DNA of 64,000 nt from Hyphomicrobiales bacterium. Its GTDB lineage: Bacteria; Pseudomonadota; Alphaproteobacteria; Rhizobiales; Rhizobiaceae. Below are positions 26,716 to 38,297 of this stretch, one piece after another. The notes beneath the pieces were generated by a model. That model saw only the letters and a program-made list of their open reading frames with translations. It was not told the DNA's origin and made no database searches. The stretch's first letter is position 1, and every line of letters begins with the position of its first letter. The DNA lies in the NCBI GenBank assembly GCA_900489925.1, contig UEHQ01000017.1, forward strand, positions 62,001 to 126,000. The letters are read 5' to 3'. The position numbers were made by a program, and so were the translations under genes.

Positions 26716-27849
26716 TCAGCCGGTCATTGCGCGAATGATCTGGGCTGTTGTGTTTGCACCATCAAGATCCAAGGACACCGAGACATTACGGGGGTGCGCG
26801 AGCGCAGTCTCGACCACCTCGGCCACCATCTTCGCCGTCAGGCCGCCTTCCGGCAGAACGTCCGCCAGCCCCAACATCTGGAGGCGGTCGGCCCGCACGG
26901 TTTGCTCGGTCTCGCCCCCGGCCACGAAGGGGATGAGGATCGCACGGCAATCGGTTTGCAAGAGGTCTCCGACCGTGTTGTAGCCGGCCTGCGAAATCGA
27001 AACACGCGCACCGCGCAGCAGAGACGGGAAATCTTTGCGGAAGCGCACCAGCGTCACGTTATCAGGCGCCTGCTGCGAAAGAGCAGCGAAATCCGCCTCG
27101 GGCAGATTGGGGCCGCTGATCAGCAGCCACCGCAACTCTTTCGGCAGATCAGCCGCCGCACCGTTTGCAGCACGCAGAAGATCCGATCCGACAGCCCCGC
27201 CGCCGGCCGATGCGATAATGTCGAAGCGCTCGGTTGGTTCCGGTGCCGGGTCAGCCGCAACGATGCCGGTATAGCGGATTTTCGAGGCAATCTCCGACGT
27301 CAGCGGGAATGTATCTTCGAGACGAACGAAGGCGGGATCGCCGTGCACAAGCACCGTATCGAAATGATTGCGAACAAGATCAACCGTTTCGGCATCGCGG
27401 CCGGGCTTTCTGTTTTCCTGCAGGATGTCGCGCACGGAACTCAGCAGTTTTGGCCGAGGGCTTGCCTTTTCGATGGCATCCAGAAGCGGCAGAAGCTCGA
27501 AGCGCATCTGGCGACGACCAAACGGAAATGCCTCTATGATGACAACATCAGGCTTGGCTTCCTCAAAAGCGGCAAGCAGGAGATCGCGCCGCCGCTCCAG
27601 AAATGCCGCGTCGGCAGCAATGCCATTTTCGTCGGCAAGACCGGAAAACCCGACATTGCTGGCCACAACAGGTGGCAGGGTCACGGTCTTGATCCCGTCT
27701 CCCGGGAAGCCGGGAACCGGCAATCCGCCGGTTACGACCGTTACATCGAAACCATTGCGCACCAACGCATTCGCGATACGGCTGGCACGCGCGATGTGCC
27801 CGATGCCCAGCAGATGCTGAACGTAAAAGAAAATGCGCGGTACACTCAT
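26716..27849 (-). CDS. Glycosyltransferase, MurG/GT28-like
   Basis: A GT-B fold protein of about 377 residues. The N-terminus IFFYVQHLLGIGHIARASRIANAL resembles MurG-type enzymes, with the GIGH loop; the C-terminal half carries SISQAGYNTVGDLLQTDCRAILIPFV, the UDP-sugar-binding GGxxT-like area with QAGYNT, as in UDP-N-acetylglucosamine transferases. ATG 27849 overlaps the stop of the upstream glycosyltransferase (ATGA), and is preferred over an in-frame start at 27864. It is the third of three coupled glycosyltransferase genes and is related to the first one (29105-30313). Donor and acceptor are unknown. Confidence 0.85.
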   Translation of the reverse strand: MSVPRIFFYVQHLLGIGHIARASRIANALVRNGFDVTVVTGGLPVPGFPGDGIKTVTLPPVVASNVGFSGLADENGIAADAAFLERRRDLLLAAFEEAKPDVVIIEAFPFGRRQMRFELLPLLDAIEKASPRPKLLSSVRDILQENRKPGRDAETVDLVRNHFDTVLVHGDPAFVRLEDTFPLTSEIASKIRYTGIVAADPAPEPTERFDIIASAGGGAVGSDLLRAANGAAADLPKELRWLLISGPNLPEADFAALSQQAPDNVTLVRFRKDFPSLLRGARVSISQAGYNTVGDLLQTDCRAILIPFVAGGETEQTVRADRLQMLGLADVLPEGGLTAKMVAEVVETALAHPRNVSVSLDLDGANTTAQIIRAMTG

Positions 27850-29108
27850 GCAGTCTTCCGCCATTCTTCCTCGAAGAGCTTGCTGAGCTGATCGATGCTT
27901 GAGTGGTAATCGAAATGCGCGCGCACGCGTTTTTCGGCTGCCTCGCCCAGCTTGAGACGCAGTGCCGGGTCGGCAATCGCCATATGAAGTGCCTTTGCCA
28001 GGGACTCGGGGCTTTCGGGAGGAACCACCAGGCCATTTTCGCCATGGATAAGGAGTTCCGGCACACCGGATACCGACGTGGAGATGCAGGGCAAGCGCTG
28101 GCTCGACGCTTCCACCAGAACGTTGGGCAATCCGTCGCGGTCGCCGTTTGCCGCGATCCGGCAGGCCAGCGCGAAGATATCGGCTCGGCGGTAGTGATCG
28201 AGCACGTCTTCCTGTGCGAGTGCGCCCTTCCAGGTGACCCGCTCCGCGACGCCCAACTTCACTGCCATCGCCTTCAGCTTCGTCAGTTCGTCGCCTCCGC
28301 CGATATGCTCAAAACGCCAGTTCAAGTCCGCCGGCAAAAGCGCCAGTGCTTCAAGCAGGGTATCGTAGCCCTTCTTCTCGACCGCCCGACCGACGGAGAG
28401 AATGCGGACGGGATCGGCCGGATCACGACCGTCGCGGTGCGATCGCTGGCCCGGGAAAGAACCGAAGCGGCCGAGATCAAGACCATGATAGCTGAGATAG
28501 ACGGCATCGGTGCGGGCGGTCAGCGTGCGCATGTGGTCATAACCGTTGCGCGTGCAGGTGACGGTCCAGCGTGCGCTGTCCAGCTTCTCTCCGAGATCCC
28601 AATCCGGCGATGTCCAGATGTCCTTGGCGTGAGCCGAACACGTCCAGGGAACGCCGGTCAGAATGCTCGCATATTCGGTGACCGATGCAGGCGTGTGAAT
28701 GAAATGCGCGTGCAGCCAAGCACCATTGTCCGGCCACTCACGCGCAAGCACGAAGGCCTGCCCCAGCCGCCGGAAGCGGTTGCGGGAAATGTCGCGAGGC
28801 AGGTCCTTGAAGAACCGCTTCCAAAGCGCCTTGGCGCCCGGTCGTGTGAAGCTGTGAAACAGGCCCTTAAGAACCCGGATGGGTTCCTCATGCAGATATT
28901 CAGGCAGGTAGACGACCTTGGCCTTTATCTCGTCGTGAACCGGATGCCGCTTCTTGTCGGTCGGGCGACGCATCGAGATCAAGGTCAGATCGAAGCCGGC
29001 CTTTTCGAGACCAAGCAATTCCTGCGCGATGAAGGTTTCCGAAAGGCGTGGGTAGCCCTTCAGGACGACAAGTATCTTCCGGCGGGGCGGCAACAGGGTG
29101 ACTTTCAC
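27846..29108 (-). CDS. Glycosyltransferase family 4
   Basis: A 420-residue GT-B enzyme. N-terminal LVVLKGYPRLSETFIAQELLGLE is the acceptor-domain pattern of exopolysaccharide GT4 enzymes; the C-terminal Glycos_transf_1 domain shows ILSVGRAVEKKGYDTLLEAL near residue 240 and the E-x7-E type region GLPNVLVEASSQRLPCIST near residue 325. It overlaps its neighbours on both sides by four bases, so the three glycosyltransferases are translated as a unit. Its sequence fits transfer of a sugar to a growing lipid-linked or secreted glycan. Confidence 0.9.
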   Translation of the reverse strand: MKVTLLPPRRKILVVLKGYPRLSETFIAQELLGLEKAGFDLTLISMRRPTDKKRHPVHDEIKAKVVYLPEYLHEEPIRVLKGLFHSFTRPGAKALWKRFFKDLPRDISRNRFRRLGQAFVLAREWPDNGAWLHAHFIHTPASVTEYASILTGVPWTCSAHAKDIWTSPDWDLGEKLDSARWTVTCTRNGYDHMRTLTARTDAVYLSYHGLDLGRFGSFPGQRSHRDGRDPADPVRILSVGRAVEKKGYDTLLEALALLPADLNWRFEHIGGGDELTKLKAMAVKLGVAERVTWKGALAQEDVLDHYRRADIFALACRIAANGDRDGLPNVLVEASSQRLPCISTSVSGVPELLIHGENGLVVPPESPESLAKALHMAIADPALRLKLGEAAEKRVRAHFDYHSSIDQLSKLFEEEWRKTA

Positions 29109-30313
29109 TCGGCACTGACAATGGAGAGATGGCGGCCGCGGCTGTCCAGCCAGTGTCCAACGGTCTGCGAGATGTGGTTCAGGCCGTCGAGCTGCAGCGT
29201 GCAGCCACTCTCCGAGGGCGGCAGCCGCTGCGGCAGGCGCTTCAATGCTGCAGCCATGACAGCAGGATCGGCCGATTGCTCAGGCAACAGAACATCCACC
29301 AGGCCCAGTTCGCTCGCCCGCCGCGCGCGCAGCAACTGCTCTTCGCGTGGCTTGATGCGGGGAACGATCAATGCCGGCTTGTCGAAGGACAGGATTTCGC
29401 AATAGGTGTTGTACCCACCCATGGCGACCACGCCGACGGCGCCTGCGACCAGTTCTTCCATGTGGTTGTCGAACTCGATGACCTCGACATAAGGGATCTT
29501 CGCGCCCTTTTGAACGAGCTTGGTGCGCTCGGCCGCGGGCATGTAGGGCCCCAGCACGACCAGCGCTCTCTGCTGCAGGCTGGCATCATGTTCGTAGGCG
29601 TTCATGACGTCTTCGACGAGATCCGCGCCGTCGCCGCCACCGCCTGTCGTCACCAGGATGTAGTTGTCATTGCGTGCGTTGATCGACGTCTTGCTGGTGG
29701 AAACGCTGCGCTGCAGGAAGCCGACGAAATCCATCTTCCGTCGAACACTGACCGGAACATCGAGGCCAACCAACGGATCATAAAAATCCGGGGGGCCATA
29801 AACCCAGATCGAGTCGTAATACTGATCGATCTTCTGCATGATCCCGTTCTTCTTCCACTCCGCGTCCAGAAGGTGCGGAGCGTCCATGATTTCGCGCAGC
29901 CCCAGCACAAGCGTCGTCCCTTGCGCCTTCAGGTAGGCGAGCGTGTCTTCCACTTCGCCCTTCAGGCCCATCGGCTCCTTGTCGACGATGAAGACGTCGG
30001 GCTGAAATGTCTCGGCCGTGTGCCGAATGATCGATTCCCGCATCTTCAGGGTCTCCTGAAGATCGATATGGCTTGCCATCGACGTATATTCGCCGTTGCG
30101 AAGCTTGATCACGCTCGGAATCTTCACGAAGTCCACGCGGGCGCGATAGTCGAACGCGCCGGCGATCGTGGCTCCGGAGACGATCAGGATACTGAGCCCC
30201 CTGTAGTCCTCCACCAGCGCATGCGCGATCGCCCGACAGCGGCGCAAGTGCCCGAGTCCGAAGGTATCGTGGCTGTACATGAGGATACGGGCATCTTCCA
30301 GGCGCCGTGCCAT
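29105..30313 (-). CDS. Glycosyltransferase, MurG/GT28-like
   Basis: A protein of about 402 residues with the same build as the gene at 26716-27849: N-terminal ILMYSHDTFGLGHLRRCRAIAHAL (GLGH loop) and a C-terminal VVAMGGYNTYCEILSFDKPALIVPR segment in the UDP-sugar site, with a glycine-rich VTTGGGGDGADL before it. I start at 30313 because AAGGA is six bases upstream; ATGs at 30319 and a start at 30340 are alternatives. First gene of the glycosyltransferase trio; the upstream peptide-type permease gene ends 86 bases before it. Confidence 0.85.
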   Translation of the reverse strand: MARRLEDARILMYSHDTFGLGHLRRCRAIAHALVEDYRGLSILIVSGATIAGAFDYRARVDFVKIPSVIKLRNGEYTSMASHIDLQETLKMRESIIRHTAETFQPDVFIVDKEPMGLKGEVEDTLAYLKAQGTTLVLGLREIMDAPHLLDAEWKKNGIMQKIDQYYDSIWVYGPPDFYDPLVGLDVPVSVRRKMDFVGFLQRSVSTSKTSINARNDNYILVTTGGGGDGADLVEDVMNAYEHDASLQQRALVVLGPYMPAAERTKLVQKGAKIPYVEVIEFDNHMEELVAGAVGVVAMGGYNTYCEILSFDKPALIVPRIKPREEQLLRARRASELGLVDVLLPEQSADPAVMAAALKRLPQRLPPSESGCTLQLDGLNHISQTVGHWLDSRGRHLSIVSAE

Positions 30314-30399
30314 GGGCATTCCTTCTGGGCTATTAAACACCTAGCACCGCCGGTTTCCGCGTGCTGTTGCGGCAGAGCAGCGCTCCGTCCGACTGCGCG

Positions 30400-31572
30400 C
30401 TATTTGTAGGGATCTGCCGCGTCACGCAAGCCGTCTCCCAGAAAGTTGAACGCCAAAATCACCAGAACGACCGGTATAATAGGAAAAAGCAACCATGGAT
30501 AGAATGCAATGACGCTCACGCTCTTCGCCTCGGTGAGCAGGATACCCCAACTGGTAATCGGCGGGCGCAGACCGAGCCCGAGGAAGCTGAGTGCCGTCTC
30601 CCCGAGAATCATGCCCGGGATCGAAATCGTCGCCGATGCGATCAGATGCGACATGAAACCCGGAACGAGATGCCGTCCGATCACCCGGGCCGTGCTGGCG
30701 CCCATGAGCTGCGCCGCCTGAACGTAGTCCTCCTCGCGCAATGCCAGCAGCTTCGAGCGCACAGCGCGCGCAAGACCGGTCCAGTCGATGATGCCAAGGA
30801 TGACCGTGATACCGAAATAAATGACGATCGGGCTCCAAGTCACCGGCATGACGGCAGCCAGCGCCATCCAGAGCGGCAGGCTTGGCAAAGACTGCAGCAC
30901 CTCGATCAGGCGTTGAACAACCAGGTCGAAAATGCCGCCCCAGTAACCGGCCAAACCACCGATCACGATGCCGAGGCAAAAGCTGATCGCAATACCGATC
31001 AAACCGATGGTGAGCGAAATGCGGGCGCCATACATGATGCGCGACAGCACGTCACGTCCCAGCCGATCTGTTCCCAGAAGGAACATCTGGCCACCAACGG
31101 CCGGGCACACCAGATGCAGGTCCGAGCTTACCAGACCCCAGAATTTATAGCCGTCCCCGCGGCAGAAGAAACGGATCGGCTGCACATCGTTCGGCCTGTC
31201 ACTATAGAGGCGGTGCAGGGTATCGAGATCGAGCGACATGCTGCGACCATAGACGAACGGACCGACGAACTTCCCCTCGTGGAACAGATGAACGCGCTGC
31301 GGCGGCGAATGGATGAAGTCGACATTTCGCGTGTGCAGCCCGTAGGGCGCCAGAAACTCGACGATGATGATCATGAAGTAGATCGCGATCAGGAAGATAC
31401 CTGAGGCGAGTGCCAACCGGTGTTGCTTGAACTTCCACCACATCAGGCGCTTTTGCGACGCTAGGTGCATGCGCGACTGAGCAGCGGTCGCCGTCTCCGT
31501 TGCGAAGGGATCGAAGGGCGCGGTGGAAACGTAGTGCGGCAGCGGCGCGCCGGGCGGAGGCAAGGGCGACAT
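30400..31572 (-). CDS. Peptide/opine-type ABC transporter permease (OppC/YejE-like)
   Basis: A 390-residue permease with a proline-rich cytoplasmic start, a first helix at about residues 55-75, a large periplasmic loop, and the transport domain with FLLGTDRLGRDVLSRIMYGARISL near residue 165, the hallmark of OppC-type proteins. The EAA loop is EEDYVQAAQLMGASTARVI near residue 280. The final LGDGLRDAADPY is also typical. Its start overlaps the stop of the OppB-type permease by one base. The long loop of about 90 residues between the first helix and the DRLGRD motif resembles YejE rather than OppC. Confidence 0.9.
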   Translation of the reverse strand: MSPLPPPGAPLPHYVSTAPFDPFATETATAAQSRMHLASQKRLMWWKFKQHRLALASGIFLIAIYFMIIIVEFLAPYGLHTRNVDFIHSPPQRVHLFHEGKFVGPFVYGRSMSLDLDTLHRLYSDRPNDVQPIRFFCRGDGYKFWGLVSSDLHLVCPAVGGQMFLLGTDRLGRDVLSRIMYGARISLTIGLIGIAISFCLGIVIGGLAGYWGGIFDLVVQRLIEVLQSLPSLPLWMALAAVMPVTWSPIVIYFGITVILGIIDWTGLARAVRSKLLALREEDYVQAAQLMGASTARVIGRHLVPGFMSHLIASATISIPGMILGETALSFLGLGLRPPITSWGILLTEAKSVSVIAFYPWLLFPIIPVVLVILAFNFLGDGLRDAADPYK

Positions 31573-32570
31573 TATTTGGTGCTCCTGCCTTGAAGACGGA
31601 TGCGCGGATCAAGAAACCCGAGTGCGATATCCGAAATGAGAACGCCGATGACATTCAAGAAAGCGAGGAACATCAGGAACGAGCCCGCGAGATACATGTC
31701 CTGGCTCTGCAGAGCCTTGATAAGCATGGGGCCGGTTGTCTCCAGCGACAGAACGATCGCCACGATCTCGGCACCGGATATGATCGACGGAAGGATCGAC
31801 CCGATATCCGCCACGAAGAAGTTGAGCGCCATGCGCAAGGGGTATTTGATCAAAGCGCGCAGCGGATGCAGGCCTTTTGCGCGCGCGGTCATCACATACT
31901 GCTTCTGCATTTCGTCAAGCAGGTTCGCGCGCAACCGGCGAATCATCCCTGCCGTGCCGGCGGCACCGACGATGATGACCGGGATCCACAGGTGCGACAG
32001 GATCGAGCGCGCCTTTTCCCAGCTCATCGGTTCCGAGAGGAACTTCTGATCCATCAGATGCCCGATCGAAATGCCGAACCAGATGTTCGCAAAATACATC
32101 AGGATCAATGCCAGCATGAAATTGGGGATAGCGATGCCGAGCAGGCCGACGAAGGTTAGCCCATAGTCGCCCCAGCTGTATTGATGCGTGGCGGAATAGA
32201 TGCCGATCGGAAACGCGATCAGCCAGGTCAGCAGGATCGTGGAGAAGGAAACCAGGATCGTGAGCCATAGGCGATCGCCGACAACATCAGACACAGGCAG
32301 CTGATATTCGAAGGAATAGCCGAAATCACCGTGAAGCATTCCGCCGACCCAGTAGAAGTAGCGCACGACCGCAGGCTTGTCGAAACCGTACTGTTTGCGC
32401 AGCTCTTCGATTTCCTGAAGGTTGGCGTTTTCGCCCTGCGCCCGCAGCTCGGCGATCTGGCTCTCGAAGAAGTCGCCCGGCGGCAGCTCGATGATCGTGA
32501 AAACCAGTGCTGAAATGACGAAGAGCGTCGGCACCATCGCTGCAATGCGCCACAGGATGTATCTCAGCAT
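31572..32570 (-). CDS. Peptide/opine-type ABC transporter permease (OppB/YejB-like)
   Basis: A 332-residue permease starting MLRYILWRIAAMVPTLFVIS, the standard OppB/DppB opening, with HGDFGYSFEYQLPVSDVV near residue 80 and an EAA loop LLDEMQKQYVMTARAKGLHPL near residue 210-230. It starts three bases after the stop of the solute-binding protein gene. Together with the neighbouring permease it should form the channel for a peptide, opine or similar solute. Confidence 0.92.
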   Translation of the reverse strand: MLRYILWRIAAMVPTLFVISALVFTIIELPPGDFFESQIAELRAQGENANLQEIEELRKQYGFDKPAVVRYFYWVGGMLHGDFGYSFEYQLPVSDVVGDRLWLTILVSFSTILLTWLIAFPIGIYSATHQYSWGDYGLTFVGLLGIAIPNFMLALILMYFANIWFGISIGHLMDQKFLSEPMSWEKARSILSHLWIPVIIVGAAGTAGMIRRLRANLLDEMQKQYVMTARAKGLHPLRALIKYPLRMALNFFVADIGSILPSIISGAEIVAIVLSLETTGPMLIKALQSQDMYLAGSFLMFLAFLNVIGVLISDIALGFLDPRIRLQGRSTK

Positions 32571-32573
32571 GGA

Positions 32574-34483
32574 TCAGGCCTCCTTGAACCAGAAGGTGTC
32601 AGGCATGTAGATGCCAAGGAAGCAGGTCGGATCGAAGCCATAGAGCGCGCGGTCCGGCACGTTCTGAAGCTTTGCCGAGTGCAATATCGGCTGCAGCGTG
32701 CTGTTGATCAAACCGATCGAGAACACTTGCTGGGTATAGAGCGACAACATCTGATGCCAAATCGCCTCGCGCTCCTCGAACCGTGCGGTCAGGCCCCATT
32801 GGTTGAGCAGGTCAACCAGCTGCTTTGCCTCCGGCAGATCCGGTGCCGCGCCTTCCTGGCCGGCCGACAGGTAGTGCATGCCCCAGAGCGGCCATTGCAG
32901 CTGATCGTCGAACGTTGGCGCCAGTTGGTTCGGCACCATGTCAGCGGTCGCGACCCCGTTGTCGATCCCGAACCAGATGGACATCATGATCGTACCGCCC
33001 ATCGCCCGGTTGCGGAACACGTCGCGCTGCGAGGTCCTCACATAGAGCGCGAGGCCAACCTGGCGCCAATGGTCGCGCACAAGCTCGAGCACATCGGTAT
33101 CAAGCGTGCTCTCACCGGCAGTTTCGACCGTGATTTCAGCACGGCGCCCGTCCGGCAGGAAACGGATGCCATCGCTATCGCGCTTGGACAAGCCCAGCTC
33201 ATCGAATAGGCGGTTCGCCTCATCCGGGTCGTGGTTGATGAAAGCATCGGCATATTCGGATTTGTAGAGCGGGCTCTCTGGCAGCACGGTATCGGCGCTC
33301 GCCTTTCCAAGACCGTAAAACGCGACCATGTTGATCTCGTGCCGATCGACGGCAAGAGAAAGCCCGCGGCGGAACCGGACATCCCGGAACAGATCTCGCC
33401 ACACCTCGTCCGCACAATTGAGGTTCGGCAGCAGGGCCACGCGCGAACCGCGGATCTGTTTCCACAGGTTGACCTTCACCGGGAACCGCTTTTCGGCATC
33501 CTTCAGGAAGGTGTAGTCGTTGAAGTCGACGCCTGTGGACTGGAGGTCGGATTCACCTGCTCCCGCCTTGGCTGCAATGATCGACGACGAACTGACATTG
33601 AGCACGAAGCGATCGACATACGGAAGCTGGAGACCGTTCTCATCGATGCGGTGGAAAAACGGGTTGCGAACGAACACGAACTGATCGGCCGGCGGGGCGG
33701 TCGTGTTCAGCCATGGATCGAGGGTCGGAAGCTCCGGATTTTCGGGGCGCGAAGCGCGCGACATCTTGATGTGCAGGTCGGCCCACTTCTTGACCCGGTT
33801 CTCCTTCATCAACGCCGACAGGCGAAAATCATCCTGATACTTCTTGTGGAACTGCTTGAGGTAGTGACCGGGACCATAGATCACCAGCGGCAGGGGACCC
33901 GCAAGCGCCGGCATGAAGTTTGGATTGGGCTTGTCCCAGCTGTAGCGCACGGTCAGCGGATCGAGCATTTCGAAGCGCGGCAGGTCGCCATGCGGCCTGA
34001 GCTCCAGCGCACCGCCGCCTGGCGTCAGCGCCTTGTCGAGAATGACGTCTTCCCACCAGTACCTGAAATCATCCGCCGTAAATGGTGCGCCGTCCGACCA
34101 GCGATGCCCCTCGCGAAGATGGAAGGTAAAGACGGTATCGTTCTCCGACGTAAAGCCCATCACGATATCAGGCTGGAGCTGCAGACGGGTATCGTAGCCG
34201 ACCAGGCGCGAATAGCCGTTAACGGTCATGTACCGAATGTCTTTCGCGCTACCGATGATCGTGCGCACGGTGCCACCATAGACGCCGGGCTCGCGCCCCA
34301 TGTTCTTCATGTTGACGATGCGCGGATGCGTCGGAAGGCGATCGACCATGGCCGGGATACGGCCAGCGCGCAGCCAATCGGTCAGGAATTCGGGCTCTAT
34401 GTCGCGGTCGCGATCGCCGTTCGCTCCGGCGATCGATGGCGCCAATACTGAACCCACAAGGCCGCCCAAAAAAGTGCGCCGAC

Positions 34484-34490
<7 letters not shown>
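32574..34490 (-). CDS. Extracellular solute-binding protein family 5, Tat-exported
   Basis: A large receptor of 638 residues, clearly longer than OppA (about 540). The N-terminus MVSRRTFLGGLVGSVLAPSIAG has a twin-arginine motif (SRRTFLG), so it is probably exported folded by the Tat pathway. The mature part has the family 5 pattern: GYSRLVGYDTRLQLQPDIV, VFTFHLREGHRWSDGAPFTA, then FRRGLSLAVDRHEINMVAFYG. The start at 34490 overlaps the end of the ATPase gene by seven bases; an in-frame extension to 34769 lies in that gene. The ligand is not known. Confidence 0.9.
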
Positions 34491-36376
<1,886 letters not shown>

Positions 36377-36532
36377 ACCAATGAAATTCCCCAGTTTTTC
36401 TTCGTTCCCGTTGAGGGCACACTAGCGTACCGCAAACGGGGTGTCCAGTTGATGACACACACGCAAAAAACCAGGCAACGCCCCACCCCGGCAAGGGGGT
36501 AGGGCGGGCCATTCCAATGGGGTTTGTACCGC

Positions 36533-37891
36533 CTACATGAGCTTCTCTGCCATCGGCGCCTTGGCCTGTTTGCGAGCGTCGCGATGGAGAAGAATAACCT
36601 GCTCTGCCTCCGAAAGACCGCTTGGCGCCACCTCGTCGAAGCCATCCTCAAGCTGCACCAGAGGCGCTGGCGCGCGTGGCTGCAGCACCGTCACTTTCTG
36701 ACGCACGCCGCGCAGCTTTTCCTCGCCAAGGGTCGTCCACTCGCCGCCGCAATAGCCGGCAAATGCCTGACTTGCCACAACCTCACGCGAATACTTCTTG
36801 GTCAGCGACTGCAACCGCTGGACTTCATTAACCGCAGAACCGAATGCCGAAAATGTCAGGCGGTCCTTCAGGCCGACATTCCCGAACATCACATTGCCGA
36901 CATGCAGGCCGATACCGTAGGAGATCTTGCTGAGCCCCTTGTCCTGCCGTTCCCTGTTGAGTTCCGCCACGTGTGTCTGCGCGACATGCACAGCCGAAAG
37001 CGCGGCCTGACAGGCGATGGAGGAGGGGTCCTTGTGGCGACCGCACGGGTAAACAGCCAAAAAACCATCGCCGATGAAGCTCAGGATCTCGCCGCCATTG
37101 CGGTTGAAGGGGGCCGCGATGGCATCGAAGAACTGGTTCAGCGTATCGATATAGGTCTGTCGGCCTTCCTTCTCCGCATACATGGTCGACTGGCGCATGT
37201 CTCCCATCACAAGTGCCGCACGGATCGTTTCACCGTCTCCACGACGGATCTGACCGTTGAGAACGCGCTTTCCGGCATCGCCACCGAGATAGGTCGTCAG
37301 CATATTGTTGGCGAGCTTGCCGAGGACAGCCATCTTCGCGGCAACAGCCAGATGGTTCTGCATGCGCAGCAACGCATCGATCATGTCGTCGGAGAAGCCG
37401 GAATAGCTGTCGGTCGACCAGGACCCCATCATCCCCTGCACGGAACCGTCGCCGAACGGCTGCACAAAGGCGAGGTAGTCGGTGATCTTCTCCTCGCGCA
37501 AATCCTGAAACACCGGAAATTCCGCGGGACCATCGGCCGGAATACGGCGGCGGATGTGCTGGAGATTGTTGTCCAGCAGATAGTAGTAGGGGCTTTGCAG
37601 AAACCGGTCCGGCTTCTGTCCCGCCGCATGCCGGTATCCTTCGATCGTCACCCCGCTTGCCCGTCGCCAGGTGAAGCTGAGCGCATCGTAGAGCGGATGC
37701 AGCATGGAAAAGGTGAGATGCACCCGCGCGATCGGCAGACCGGCGGCGGCTATGCGTTCGCAGAAACCGCGAACGATACTTTCAAGGTCGTCGCCGGCCA
37801 GCGAAGAATTCGTCAGCCATTCAGCAACCCGATCCAGCAAAATCGATGAAACACGGAGGTCGATCGCGCCCATTCTCGGTAATATCCTCAT
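36533..37891 (-). CDS. Class III adenylate/guanylate cyclase domain protein
   Basis: A soluble protein of about 452 residues: an N-terminal sensor-like region of about 200 residues without a recognised domain, a helical linker, and a C-terminal class III cyclase domain. Metal-binding Asp are in GDMRQST (Asp 231) and SFIGDG (Asp 275), and the transition-state Asn and Arg are in GSAVNEVQRL (355, 359). The position of the purine-specifying Lys is Ser (271) and its usual partner Asp/Thr is Thr (346), so nucleotide specificity is uncertain. I choose ATG 37891 after GAGGGGG; starts at 37930 and 37873 are possible. It heads the minus-strand run that ends with the cNMP-binding protein. Confidence 0.87.
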   Translation of the reverse strand: MRILPRMGAIDLRVSSILLDRVAEWLTNSSLAGDDLESIVRGFCERIAAAGLPIARVHLTFSMLHPLYDALSFTWRRASGVTIEGYRHAAGQKPDRFLQSPYYYLLDNNLQHIRRRIPADGPAEFPVFQDLREEKITDYLAFVQPFGDGSVQGMMGSWSTDSYSGFSDDMIDALLRMQNHLAVAAKMAVLGKLANNMLTTYLGGDAGKRVLNGQIRRGDGETIRAALVMGDMRQSTMYAEKEGRQTYIDTLNQFFDAIAAPFNRNGGEILSFIGDGFLAVYPCGRHKDPSSIACQAALSAVHVAQTHVAELNRERQDKGLSKISYGIGLHVGNVMFGNVGLKDRLTFSAFGSAVNEVQRLQSLTKKYSREVVASQAFAGYCGGEWTTLGEEKLRGVRQKVTVLQPRAPAPLVQLEDGFDEVAPSGLSEAEQVILLHRDARKQAKAPMAEKLM

Positions 37892-37930
37892 AAGGCACGC
37901 CACCCCCTCAAAGAGTCGACAGGCCGTCAT

Positions 37931-38297
37931 GCAGCATGGTCATGCGCAAGGCGGACAATCAGGATGGACGAGCGGTATTATTGTGTCAACAATCTGCCGG
38001 GGGAGGCAGCGGCACCTGTCAAACCCTTGATATTCCGGGCTGGATAGGAGTCCTTTCTGGTGGTTTGTTATCCAACGTAAATAGGCATGGCACGAACGCC
38101 AGACAATGGCTCTTGCATATTTTCTGGCCTCCGAATGGCATCTCTTTAGGCATCCGAGCCATTTTCGCCACACCACGCAACGCCGGGAGAGGCTGCTCGA
38201 AGCTGTGATCGCCCACACAATCTCTTGCGGGTTTCATTCGCGCAGAACTTCCATTAGACCGTAAGCCGATCTTCCGGAATCCAGATGAGACCCTGCC
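37931..38297. other. Divergent gap between cyclase and nucleotide-sugar dehydrogenase genes
   Basis: A 367-base region lower in GC than its surroundings, containing the promoters of both divergent genes. A small inverted repeat, ATTGT-GTCA-ACAAT, lies near 37980-37993, and a TTGATA box near 38030 is a possible -35 element. I see no RNA gene or convincing small ORF. Confidence 0.35.

Noticed and set aside
37980..37993. Possible CRP/Clr-type site (ATTGT-GTCA-ACAAT)
   Set aside because: Symmetric, but it does not fit the TGTGA-N6-TCACA pattern or the rhizobial Clr pattern well enough to call a cAMP-receptor site.
37936..38208. 90-codon open frame in the divergent gap before the sugar dehydrogenase
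   Set aside because: No ribosome-binding site and no family resemblance; the lower GC and divergent arrangement point to promoters.
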